Source: Poa pratensis (Eukaryota > Streptophyta > Magnoliopsida > Poales > Poaceae). Taken from it: 64,000 bases of DNA. The stretch's first letter is position 1, and every line of letters starts with the position of its first letter. This document shows positions 49,424 through 59,900 of this stretch, in pieces. The stretch is from positions 5,234,192 through 5,298,191 of the forward strand of contig CAMZMU010000012.1 of assembly GCA_947311845.1 (NCBI GenBank), in the 5' to 3' direction. The notes beneath the pieces are model-generated. The model worked only from the letters and a program-made list of their open reading frames with translations, made no database searches and was not told the origin of the DNA. Position numbers and translations under genes: made by a program.

Positions 49424-49508
49424 TCAAGTTCATCAAGTTCATCGGATTCATCAAGTTTATCGGATTCATCAAGTTCATCGGATTCATCAAGATCCTCGAG
49501 TTCATCGA
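49424..49508. repeat. Short tandem repeat (ttcatcaag / ttcatcgga) in the antisense leader of RT2
   Basis: Units of 9-12 bp (ttcatcaag, ttcatcgga) repeat about eight times. On the minus strand they form a small upstream ORF with repeated Met-Asn-Leu/Pro. The repeat lies between the antisense TATA box and its ATG. Confidence 0.65.
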
Positions 49509-49780
49509 AGGATGAACATGTTCATGGCCATGGAGGGGAAACGAAGAACTCACCGGGGAAGAACGCGAAGGATCGGCGGCGAGTCGATGGCGCAAGGCGC
49601 AGCGCGCGTACTCCGGTGCGGCGAGGCGCTCGACGGCGGTGCGGAACGGTGCTGCAGAACGGCGGCGTGGCGGCGCAAGGTGCGGTGCACGTCACCAGCG
49701 AGGGCTCGACGGCGGCGCTGGAAGCGGAGGGCACGGAGCAGCGGGCGAGTGGGGAAGAAGGAGAAGTTCCCCCTGGGCCC

Positions 49781-49789
49781 CTATTTATA
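49781..49789 (-). promoter_or_regulatory. TATA box for the RT2 antisense gene
   Basis: The minus strand reads GGTTATAAATAGGGGCC, with TATAAATAG a perfect plant TATA box, about 655 bp upstream of the antisense ATG at 49126. The orientation is opposite to gag-pol and outside the LTR. Confidence 0.6.
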
Positions 49790-50312
49790 ACCGCGTGCGG
49801 TAACTGCGCACTACCGCGCGGTTACCGGGAAGACGCGGGATCGTGTGCGGGCGAGCGTGCAGTTGCGGCAGTTGTGGCCGCACGATCGGCCACATCGTGG
49901 GCCACAGGACGGCAACCGCCAGCGCCGGATTTTCTGTGCTGGTCAGCGCGAGAACCGAGGGGTCGTGGGCGGTCAAGTTGGTCAAGTACTCGAGTGCGCG
50001 TGTGCACTGTTTGGTGGGTCTGGCTGACGAAGGCGGCGTGTGGTCAGGACCTGTCTTTCAAAGGTCCGGATTTGAGGTCCGGGCAGAGATTCTTCACCAC
50101 GTGCCTCGGAAAATCTTGAGGCAAGATTGTGCTGAGTCAAACAGCTCGGAAAGTTCAGATTGCATATCAACCTCGGATTAGATTATGGTCTGTGGGAAGT
50201 ACCTCGGCAGAGCTATATTTGAGGTCGGTTTTAGAGGTGGTGCCTTGCTTATTTTGAACCTGCTACGGCCCTCCATCCGAGGTCGTAGGACCGCACCAGC
50301 TTCGGGGACTAA

Positions 50313-51454
50313 TGTCGGGGGGCTACCCCCGGGTAGGGTCAAGACTTGGCATAAGTTGAGTTTAAAGGTGTGCCGAGGTACGGAAAGGGCCGACCTGTTT
50401 GGGCCTGGGAGAATCCGAGCTTCATCTTGACCTGGAGAATATAAAGGCCGACCTATCTTGGCCCAGAGGGGTCCGAGGTATCCCGTTGGCATGGGCCGAG
50501 GTTCATAATCCGAGCTATGATCAGCCGACCTAACTACCTCGGTGCTATGATTTGCATTGTGAGAGCAGGAGAAGCTATTGGAAGGAAGTAAGGTCCGACC
50601 TGGTAAAGATCTTAAGCGCAAGACCCGAGGTACAGAGCCCGTCACATCCGTGCCGAGCTAACCGAGGCAAGGAGCCGTAGGTCGGGCAGGAGTCAATGCT
50701 CCTGTCACTTCCTGCCTGGTACAAGAGCGCCTGACGCGGGAGCGTCTGTCACGGAGCCTGGCAGAGGCGTGCCCCGGGTTCGGCGGGGCTGCACGTCTCT
50801 GACCGCTGACCACGCGAGATCCGGGGAAAAGGCTACGAGGTAGCACGGCGTGGCTACGTCCTGTCTCTGTCAGAGGAGAAATGCTAGTTCTACCGTTAGG
50901 CAGCAGGAGATGGGCAGGCCATGTCTTGTCCCTGACAGGGGTACGATGATGACCGGTGCAGAGGCATGGCAACAGTGTTCAGCAAGGGGCACAACGGTAT
51001 CTCGGCTGGCCTATATAGTGGGCTTCAACCCCTCCTGCTTGAGGGATCGATCGACCGAGGGAGAGAAGGATATACAGAGAGGAACCCCGGACTCAAGCAG
51101 AGGGAGCTCGGAGTTCCTTTCGCCCCGTTGTAGCTTCATCTTCTACCTCAAGTTCTCACCATTGTATCATCACACAGCTCGAGGAGCAGCTTGTACTTGT
51201 CACCTTGAGCTATACACCGAGTAGGATAGTGCTGCAGTAGGGGTGTTACCTCCACAAGAGGGCCCCGAAGCAGGGTACATCGTGGTGTGCTTTGTGTTCT
51301 TGGTTTCTTGGCTTCTCGTTCGTGTTCTTGCGGTTTCTTGCGTGTTCTTGCTTGTGCACTTCTTGAGTGCATAAACCCTCCCCGGATTCCCCCAACGACC
51401 ATTCGGCCCCATCTTAGCCATACCTATGGCATCTGCCGTGATCCCACCACGACA
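50313..51454 (+). repeat. RT2 3' LTR
   Basis: 1,142 bp, about 99.5% identical to the 5' LTR apart from single-base indels in G/C runs. The preceding bases 50301-50312 (ttcggggactaa) replace a normal polypurine tract. Confidence 0.93.
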
Positions 51455-52347
51455 CTAGAGCTTGGTGGCATGTTGTGGTCCACCGTGGCATCTTTCTTGT
51501 TGCGCCTTGATGTGCTAGATGGGCCTTGACTTGTCTTTGCCTTGTCGATGCACTTCTTGGGACGCCGCTTTTTGGTTGATGTAGAGTGTCTAGGCTTGGC
51601 ACTCTTGGCGTTGTCCTTCTCGTGGCGCCTTCTTGAAATTGAAGGAGAATGTCAAAGCTTGTCGCTCTTGGCGACGGCCTTGTCATGGCTCCTTCTTGAA
51701 GTTGATGGCGAATGGCGAAGCTTGGCACTCTTGGAAGTAGATGGAGCTCCATAGGATGAACTCATGGTGGCCTTGTTGTCGGAGCACCGTCTTGAGCTTG
51801 AACCATAGAAGTAGGTTGTGCCATGACGCTTGGTGGTGCCGCTCTTGAACATGGTGGTGATGGGGGTCCTCTCCTCTTGCATGTTGTCGAAGTCGCCGCA
51901 CATGCTACAAGAGTAGTAGTCGTAGATGTTCTCCACCATGTCATCGGAGTGGTAGTCGTAGTCGTGATGCTCCACCATGTCGTTGTAGTCGAAGTTGGTA
52001 CCATGTGATGAGGCATGTGAAGACACTTGCGCCTCATTGTCGTTGGAGCTCATGTAATCGGAGTCGTGGTAGATTCGCACGTACTTGGAGTCGATACAAT
52101 TTGATGAAGGTTGCTCGACGTCATGGTACCGCTCCTTGTCATGTATGCTCGAATAGTCGGAGTCGTAGTCAGAGTAGGTGTAGCGGAAGTCTTGGTGATG
52201 ATCCATCATGTCATGGGGGTCGTTGTCGGTGTAGTAGTCGTAGTAGTCCCCCATGTCCTCAAAGTTTGAGGCATCATAGTTGTTGTGGCTCATCATGTAC
52301 TCATTGTCATCTTGGCCTCCATAGTGGCATTCACTCTCCCTAGACAT

Positions 52348-53717
52348 GTTAACTCACAAGACAAGTGTATATATGTGGAGTGGAAAGGAACTAGAACACA
52401 ACCTCTCACCTTGTAGATAATATTGGACGTCGTGGACAACCAAGGGAAACGATCACAAAGTAAAATGCTTGTGTTCAAGTATCCAAAGCAAACTCCAAAA
52501 CACACACGGCTTAAAAGTTGGTAGGAAGGTATGGTAGGTGGAAAGCAAATTGAACCAACCGGAAACCAAGATATTGTCAAAGCAAGTAGAGAACCACGAT
52601 GATCACAAAGCAACAACAAGTCAATCTCAAAGATAGGAATGTAGTTCAAGGAAACACATGCGCGGAAAGATAAATGGGACTCGTGCAACCAAGAAGTGAG
52701 CTAGAGAACCATATGATCCTAGCGAAGACTATAAGCTCGTGTTGCACAAGTATAAGGAGAGCTACTAGCTCGATTGCAATTTATTGGTGGGCTACAAGAT
52801 TTGCACAACAATGCACCACCTACTAGATGTTCATCGAGCTTGCGCTTTCCTACAAGATATGGCAAGTGGTGTTTCTTTCTTTTCTCTTCTTTTGATTTGG
52901 CACTTTTTGCTTCTTGTCTCTTGTCTCTTTGGACTCTTTTCTATTTTGCACACCCACTTCCTTTTGATGCCAACAACAAGATATATGATATATGAACTAG
53001 CGCAAGTACTTTTGCTCGGAAACTACACGGTGCAAATGTGCAAAGCCCAAGCAATCATCAAGAGCTAGCCACAATAGGACATGGTAAGCGCAAAGATATA
53101 GTGTGGCTTTCAACTGAATGGCAAGGGGTAAAGATTGGCGATGTTATACCTTTCGACGATGTTCTTCACACTTTGTTGTAGAAGTTTCGTGCTTGCCCAC
53201 GGATTTTGGTGGTGGTAGATGATGGATCTTCCGCAATGGTGATGAAGACCTTGATCGTAGCTTCGAAACGAGCCAAAGAACACAAAAAACGGAGTCCGGA
53301 ATCAAAAGATATGGCCAAAACCGTGGTGCTGAAATGCTGTTTTCGTGTCTGTTCCAGTGCTGGCGGTAGTACCGCTCCTGGTAGCGGTAGTACCGCTGGC
53401 GGCTAGAGGTAGTACCGCTAGCTCCAGAAACTGAACCCCAGACGGATATTTCACGATTTTGGGCGGAAAAAACGGAGCTCAAAACAGCAAATCGGAGGGC
53501 CAAATGATGGAATTAGGCTATGGGAACGCAAGGGAAGGTAGATCAACAAGTTTAGCAATAGATCTATGGATCAAAACCTGCCAAAACGCACTCAAATCTC
53601 AGATCGATCCAAAAGCAATTTGGGGCTATTTTTGGTGGAAATTTTCGAATTTCTCAAAATCAAAGAAAAATTTGGGGGATTTGGGGTGGAAACATATGTC
53701 AAATCCGTGGCAACCAT
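52348..53717 (-). other. RT3 untranslated leader
   Basis: About 1.37 kb between the PBS and the ORF start, with no long ORF. Three further copies of the GGTAGTACCGC unit lie at about 53363-53419 just inside the element. The rest is AT-rich and unremarkable. The leader is long for a retrotransposon, as in several non-autonomous grass elements. Confidence 0.5.
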
Positions 53718-53729
53718 GCTCTGATACCA
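53718..53729 (-). other. RT3 primer-binding site (initiator Met tRNA type)
   Basis: TGGTATCAGAGC lies two bases inside the 5' LTR on the minus strand and extends into ATGGTT. This is the standard PBS complementary to plant initiator methionine tRNA. Confidence 0.85.
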
Positions 53730-53731
53730 TA

Positions 53732-54853
53732 TGATGAGGAAAAGGTTTCCTCTAGGGTGGCCCAATCTTCACGGATTGACGAACGAGTGGACGAACTCAC
53801 ACAAGAACGCGAAGAACACGAGGAAGAACGCAGCGGAATACTCGAACACAAACAAGATACAAGAACCGTTTCCCTTAGCGGTCGGTCCAACCGGCCCAAT
53901 AGAATCCCAAAGGGAGAGATTGGCAAGATACACAAGAAGGGATCTTGGATGGTTGTTTCTCCAACGGCCAACCGAGCCGTTCCAATAAAGTCACCCGAAG
54001 ATGAAAGATTGGCAAGTAGTCTAGCTACAAGTAGAGGTCTTGAATCCACGAAGGGATCTTCTCCACAAGAGGAGGAACCATCCCCACAAGGGGAGGAAGG
54101 AGACCTTTGAGAAGAAGGAGTCTAGCTCTACTCCAATCTCAAAACATAGTCTATCTAGATCTGGAGGGGGTAGGTGCCTATATATAGGTTTGACCCAAAG
54201 GGGTAGGTGGGAAAGGGATACAAGGGCCTCAGCCCGTTCTCTGCACGCAGGCAGCGGTAGTACCGCTGGATGCTGGCGGTAGTACCGGACCTAGTAGGGT
54301 GGCGGTAGTACCGCTGCATCTGGCGGTAGTACCGGTGGCTCTCTCTCGAATATAATTGCACTTCTCCAGCGGTAGTACGTGGCCGGTACCGGACAGATAC
54401 CGTTGGATCCAGAGAGCATTTCCGGTTGCGCGGTAGAGGTGGCGGTAGCTGCAGCGGTAGTACCGCTCCTGGGCTTGGCGGTAGTACCGCTCGGCACGGG
54501 CTGTAGTACCGCTGCTGGAGCTTCCGCTTCTTCAGCCTGGGTCATCTGGCGCCTGGCGCTAGTACCGCTGCGTGCGGCGGTAGTACCGCTCCTGGAGCTG
54601 CTGGCTCCTCTTCCTTCTCCTCTTCCAAGCCACCGTCTTGTCGGGCTCCATTCCTCGTGCGCCTTGGCCATCTTCCCATGGACTCGTACCCGTCATGACT
54701 AGCAATACAAAGTGATGATGGTCAAGTAGTATACCATTCCAAAGTGTCATATCGAGGTTCACATAAAGGAAGGAGTTCACCTTTGATGTCCATGGTGACT
54801 TGTGGAGTGTTGGAGTGCTTGACATGGTGATGGTCCTAGGTTGGGCTACATCA
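53732..54853 (-). repeat. RT3 5' LTR with GGTAGTACC inverted-repeat cluster
   Basis: 1,122 bp. The TATA motif TATATATA is at 54179-54186. Between 54250 and 54600 about ten copies of gcggtagtaccgc or close variants occur. Each is a 6+1+6 perfect or near-perfect inverted repeat. Confidence 0.92.
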
Positions 54854-54858
54854 TCCTT

Positions 54859-56997
54859 CCTTCAGGGCGCCTCACGACAGCGAAAATGGATTCGCCCGCA
54901 CACTTCTCTACACAATTCAGTACCAGCAGCTCATAAACAAAATTTAGTACTCTCAGCTCATACACAAATTTGGTACATCAGCCTCCTACAAAATCATCCG
55001 CTCCTGTCTATATCTACCTTCCTGGTTCCCAAATTCAGTATAGCGTTTGTCTGTTATCTTCCCGAGCAGCTGCACAGCAGCAGCAGCGCCCATCCCCACC
55101 TTCCCCGACCCGTTCCCAGTACGACCTAGGCGAGCGCCGCTGCGCCCGACGGCCACCACCTCGCCTCCCAAATCGGTGGCCGCTACGCCCACCTCCCTTC
55201 TCGGACGATGCCTCCCGCACCCCCGTATCCAGCGCCTCTCGCACTCGTCAAGCGCCTCCCGCGACGAGGCGGCGGCTGCTCCCGCCTCCCGCGCGTCCAG
55301 GCATGGCCGAAGCCGGCGCTGCTACCGCTACCGCCTCCCGTGCCCCCACCCACCTCTCTCCCTCTCTCCGAATTGAAAAAAATCAGGTCATACCTTGGGA
55401 CGGCAAAGTCAGGGGAGTGGCACCGGCGTCCTCCTCGTCTCCAACTGCTCCGGATGCGCGCGGGAGCGAGCTCGCGAGAGACTCCCTTCCGCGGCCCTCC
55501 ATCGCAACCCGGCAGATTGGGGAGGACGGCGCTCGAGGAAGAGGAGGACGCAGACGGCGCTCGAGCTAGGGGAGACAATGCTCAGATTGAGGACGGCGGC
55601 GCTCACCAGGAGAGGACGATGCTCGATGAAGGGGAGACTATGCTTAAGGACGTCGGCGCTCACCTGGGCAGCTCCGCAGACAAACAGCACAGCGAACGCA
55701 CCCACACACGCGCACTCACTCGCACCGACATGCGGGCCCAAACAAAGTTGGCCCACGCATAGTGAAGGAGTGCACGCAACAAAATGAGAGATAAGCATGC
55801 TGACCCTGACCCGGGAGCTCGGCCAACCAAACGCGATGCGTCGCCGCTGTGGGTCACCAGATACAAATTTCGTGCCACATTCTCAATCCACGGCCCACGT
55901 GACCAGTGACCCTAGCCCCGATCGCCGATCATCGTGCCGCCTCCCGTACGGCTCGGAGCGACCTACAGCCACCACGGGCGCCACATCACTCAGGTTGTAA
56001 GTGGCAGCGGCGTTTGCTGGTCCCGTTTACGTCGCCCGCTAAATTCAGCCTAAATGGCGTATGTGGATAACCACTTAATTTATGTAGCGTATGTGGCGAA
56101 TCCGCGAAGCCCACCGTCGCCAGCGGTAGAGCAAGTTTTCATCTCTCCCCTCCGAGAGTGTCGCCGCCGTCAACCTATCTGCGGGCTCCGGGCTGCTGCC
56201 GCTAGCCGCCTCTCCCACTCGCACGTTCCCGGACGACCAGCACCACTCTCTCGTTGCCTCCTCCACGTCGCCGCTGGCCGTCGAACTGCATCTCCTCTCA
56301 AGATCCGCGTGCCCCCAACATCCGTCAAGATCTTCGGCGTCGATCTGGAGGCGTCGGGCCGGCCAGAGCAAAGGCCGCTCGTCGATCTGGAGGCTGGGGA
56401 TTTGCTGCTGCTGGGGGCCAGCGGAGGAAAAAGAGAGTGCATGGAGAAGCAGGAGATGCTTACGGGCAGCCGAGAGAACTCGATAGATCCAGGCGGAGCG
56501 GAGCAGGATCGATCGTTCGCTAGACAAGTTTTTTTTTTTTTACTTAACTATCACTAGCCAAGGGTAATGCGACGCGGCCCGTTGCGGCACCGTTAGCCGC
56601 ATAAAACCACCAATTATGTTAAGTGGCTGCCACAAAATCCACCAAACTGCTATGTGACCGAAGCGGCTATGTCCACATCGTCCAATGGACGGGCCACTTA
56701 CATCCTGACACATCACGCACCCCGCCCTCACTGTCCAGGAGGGCCCACAAACCTGGAGAGCGGCATTAACCCCACGCGCACAGCACGACCACATTTGACA
56801 CTAGTCGTCGTCGCGCACTCATTACTGCTCTTGACATTCCCTCCTCTCTTCCTCAACGAAACGAAACGAAGAGCACCCGTGTCCTCGCCGGACCTCCCTG
56901 CCTGCCTAGCTACGTACTCCCCTAGTCTCCCCCACCGGACCTTCGCGCGCCACCAGCTCCGTCCCCGGGGCCCAGAAACCCTAGCAAGGGCTCCGCG
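54859..56997. other. GC-rich low-copy stretch between RT3 and the MAPKKK gene
   Basis: CpG-rich from about 55040 to 55560 and again 56140-56480, otherwise mixed. Several ORFs over 60 codons occur on both strands, but all look like by-products of GC-richness. The block at 55190-54960 on the minus strand could hold a first exon or 5' UTR of the minus-strand gene candidate split by RT1; a phrase MGAAAAVQLLGKITDKRY precedes an AAG|GTAGAT donor. The final 400 bp are the likely promoter and 5' UTR of the MAPKKK gene; I see no clear TATA box there. No recognisable transposon ends. Confidence 0.35.
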
Positions 56998-59900
56998 ATG
57001 CCCCTCTGGTGGCCCTGGAGGAAGTCGTCCAGGTCCAAGTGCAAGCACAGGGCCGGCGCGAGCGCGAACCCCGCGCCGGCGCCCGCCTCCGCGCTCTCCT
57101 CACCGGCGCGCAACTCCCTCGAAGTCGGCACCTCCTCCGCGTACGCGTCCGCTTGCGCCTCCCCATCGCCGTCCACTCCACGGCGGGTCGGCGCCGTCGC
57201 CGTCCCGCGACGCGGCGGCGGGACGGGGCTTCGGGCGGAGGGGCAGGGCCATCCGCTCCCGCGGCCGGAGTCCAAGTCGGCCCGAGCAGCAGCAGCCGCG
57301 TGCGGGGGTTGCGCGTCTGCGGCGGCGTCGGTGTCCAGCGCGAGCTCGTCGGGATCGTTTGATGACGAGGAGGAGGAGGATCACCGGATTTACAGGTAAC
57401 TGGGCTACGTGATCGATGGTCTTTTATGACTTTGTATTTATTGTTAGCGTTATTGCCATTTGAGATGACTACTCGGGGGAATTGAGAGACTGTGACTATT
57501 ACTAGTACTGCAATTTGAGATGACTACTCGGGGGAATTGAGAGATTGTTGATTGTGTGGGTGAAACTGACTGAACTCAGTGATGATCTAGGGGTTTTAAG
57601 TTGAGTGCCAACTCCAGGGAGTGATAAGTGAGGCTTCGGACCAACTACAGCCGTTGACCACTTCCGTGCTTGTTCTGCTTAGTCTCTTCAGGACCATTAT
57701 CTTTGTTTAGTAGATGCCGTGGACTTGGGGTGTAAAAGTCCCAAAGCGCGTGAGTCGTTCAACCATCCTTTATTTATTTATACTTCGGACTAGATTGTCT
57801 ACTCTAGACCATCCAATTGGAAACGGTGTCGAGGTCCCAGTAATAAGGACATCATTGTTTAATCTTTGCAAGAAATGATGCACATGAAATAGATTTTATT
57901 TATTACGCCCATGTTAAAATTTGAGCACAATTATGCTGTTTTTCCCCCTTCTCTCTGTAATTGTGGAGGATTTTTATTACTGTGCTCTTGCCAAAATTGG
58001 CCTGTACTGTTCTCTGGCAGCTTCATGTTGCAGTCCTTGTATATTCTGTGATATTTACTGTTGGTTCGTGCAATCTCTAGCTATACAGATCCAGTTGTCT
58101 ACTCTAGAGGGAGGACTATGCCACCTGATGGACATGGGCATGGTGGAAGGCAAGCACTTTGCCTCATGTAGTGCTCTCCAGGAGCACCGCAAGTTCTTTG
58201 AGGTACCTATCAACAATGTGGGAGAAGTTCATCCGCAAAGCTTCGAGCCTTCAACGAGTGAAGCCAGTCGCTCGCTTGGCAGAATGCCCGATGATGCATT
58301 CAGTACAAGAACAAGAAGTCTTTCCCCTGTGCCAAGAGGACATGCTTTTTCGGCCAGTGATGCAAGTCAAAGAGATTTTGGCTTCAGCCCAAGGTCACCA
58401 CTGAAAAGGTTGGATGATCTGAGGATCTCGCCTCAGCCCTTGCCTCTTCCTCCGGTCCCAGCTTCTACCCAATCTCAATCACAGTGGAAGAAGGGCAAGC
58501 TGTTAGGTAGTGGCACATTTGGCCATGTGTACCTTGGATTCAACAGGTATGAAGGTGCAAAGTACAATTCAAATTCTGTACAATTAAAGTTCAAATATTC
58601 TTGTAGAACGCACTCCCATACTGAGTTTCTATAGCCGTAATTTACAGCACACCATTAATGCAGCTTCCGCATGCCCGTTGTCAAATTGTTTTGTCAATTT
58701 TTGTAAAACAAAGTAGTCTAACCTTGACATGCATGCATGAAAGTTTGATACTGATGTGGACACACATGTTCAACACGGTTAGCTAGTAAATGGGAAATCA
58801 TAACTATTAGATATATATGGTTATAAACTTCTAATTGTCCTTAACTGAAAAAGTGGTGTATGTTTCACATTTTAGCACCAGATGCGAAAATGCGTTGGAA
58901 CTATATGTGAAATTACTTCATTCTTGACGCCTCTATTGTTGATCTTTTGATTGATCTTAACTGTCTGCTATGCAGTGAAAGTGGGCAGTTTTGTGCAATC
59001 AAGGAGGTACAAGTTATTTTCGATGATTCAAATTCGAAAGAACGCCTTAGGCAGTTGAATCAGGTTATTTGCGTACCCCCATTTGATTGATAAATTGCAT
59101 ATCTATCAGAAGCAACTGTATTTATTGTACACCTGGTGGATGCAGGCATCCACTTTCGTGAGATCTTGTCCGTCATGTATCTTCTCAATTTGCATTACTA
59201 ACTTGTTATCTATTTTTTGTTTTGCCAGGAAGTAGATTTGCTTAGTCAACTCTCACACCAAAACATTGTGCAATACTATGGAAGTGAACTGGTGAGGTTC
59301 ATGTGATAAATTAATACACTACCATAGTACCATTTGAGTGTTGCGCTGGCACAATATTTGTGTTTTCATCCTACATATTTTTGTCATGGGTCCTTGGGGA
59401 CATATTTTTGTTCCGTGTGGCATGATCTGTTGGTAATTAGTAGAATGTTACTCACATAGTTCCATGGAAGATAATGGCTGGTGATGTGTCCAGATGCTAT
59501 GAAAAACTTCCTCTCAGAATACTACCTTTGCTTCATTTGGATTTCATAAGTAAACTGTTATGCTAATGGTATAGTAGAGCTTAAAGCTTCACCCCAGTTT
59601 CCCTTAGATTTTCTATTTTTTTCACTACCTCTGTATTATATTATGTAATTAACGTTTTGTATATAACATACACCTTCAAGAACTGATTATCACTTACCTA
59701 GTTATGTGTTATTCTGGGCAGACTGATGAAGCTCTCTCCATCTATCTTGAATATGTTTCTGGCGGTTCAATACATAAATTACTAAGAGAGTATGGTCCTT
59801 TTAGGGAACCAGTGATCCGTAACTATACTCGGCAGATCCTTTCTGGACTTGCCTATTTGCATGGTAGGAATACTGTGCACAGGTACTGTAGTGTCAACTA

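Larger units (their letters stand above)
36619..51454 (+). mobile_element. RT2: Ty3/gypsy LTR retrotransposon, Tat lineage, nested in RT3
   Basis: TSD ctaga at 36614-36618 and 51455-51459. LTRs 36619-37757 and 50313-51454 (TGTCGGGG...ACGACA). Length 14.8 kb. Order: PBS, gag, protease, RT, RNase H, second RNase H, integrase, tandem-repeat spacer, antisense multi-exon gene, 3' LTR. The LTRs show about six substitutions plus five single-base indels by hand count, so the insertion is recent (roughly 0.2 million years at 1.3e-8). In spite of that, gag and pol carry many frameshifts. It is related in architecture to RT1 but differs widely in sequence. Confidence 0.95.
34240..52347 (-). pseudogene. 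RT3 ORF: zinc-knuckle protein with Cys/aromatic repeats, interrupted by RT2
   Basis: The ORF lies in two parts, 52347-51455 and 36613-34240. The frame is continuous once RT2 and one TSD copy are discounted: 1,089 codons including the stop. Only one in-frame stop is seen (51654-51652). The N-terminal part is rich in Asp, Tyr, His and Ser (YDYYTDNDPHDMMDHHQDF); next comes a Lys/Arg/Ser-rich stretch. A double zinc-knuckle-like segment (CDNCQGQDHDPREC, CPICNGRGHMMWEC; about 36225-36130) follows, then repeated EHGIFPS-x-KE units (36100-35870). The C-terminal half has four NN-[FC]-SF-x(2-4)-VC units (about 35180, 34770, 34640, 34530) and a hydrophobic tail. The knuckle suggests a Gag-type role; the C-terminal half is unlike any Gag I know. 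Confidence 0.75.
33123..54853 (-). mobile_element. RT3: non-autonomous LTR retrotransposon (no pol), host of nested RT2
   Basis: LTRs at 53732-54853 (5') and 33123-34242 (3') read TGATGTAGCCCAACC...CCTCATCA on the minus strand and are flanked by the TSD tcctt (33118-33122, 54854-54858). The PBS TGGTATCAGAGC (53729-53718) fits initiator-Met tRNA. The PPT AAAGGGGGGAGA is at 34254-34243. Without RT2 and its extra TSD copy the element is about 6.9 kb. It has a single long ORF with a zinc knuckle and no recognisable protease, RT, RNase H or integrase, so it must be moved by another element. The LTRs differ by about six substitutions and two indels (about 0.5%). Superfamily not assignable; the PBS type is common in Copia. 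Confidence 0.93.

Noticed and set aside
55208..55762. 184-codon plus-strand ORF upstream of the MAPKKK gene
   Set aside because: Pro/Arg/Ala-rich composition typical of CpG-rich DNA, with open frames on both strands and no family match.
56054..56557. 167-codon ORF just before the MAPKKK gene
   Set aside because: No motif, no splice relation to the kinase exons; GC-rich by-product.
55990..56700. Possible terminal inverted repeats around ccacttaat/gtggc phrases near 56070 and 56620
   Set aside because: Similarity is too short and patchy, and no target-site duplication could be found.
57921..58171. Upstream extension of the MAPKKK exon 2 frame to 57921
   Set aside because: This part is AT-rich, hydrophobic and intron-like, and joining exon 1 in phase is only possible at 58172.
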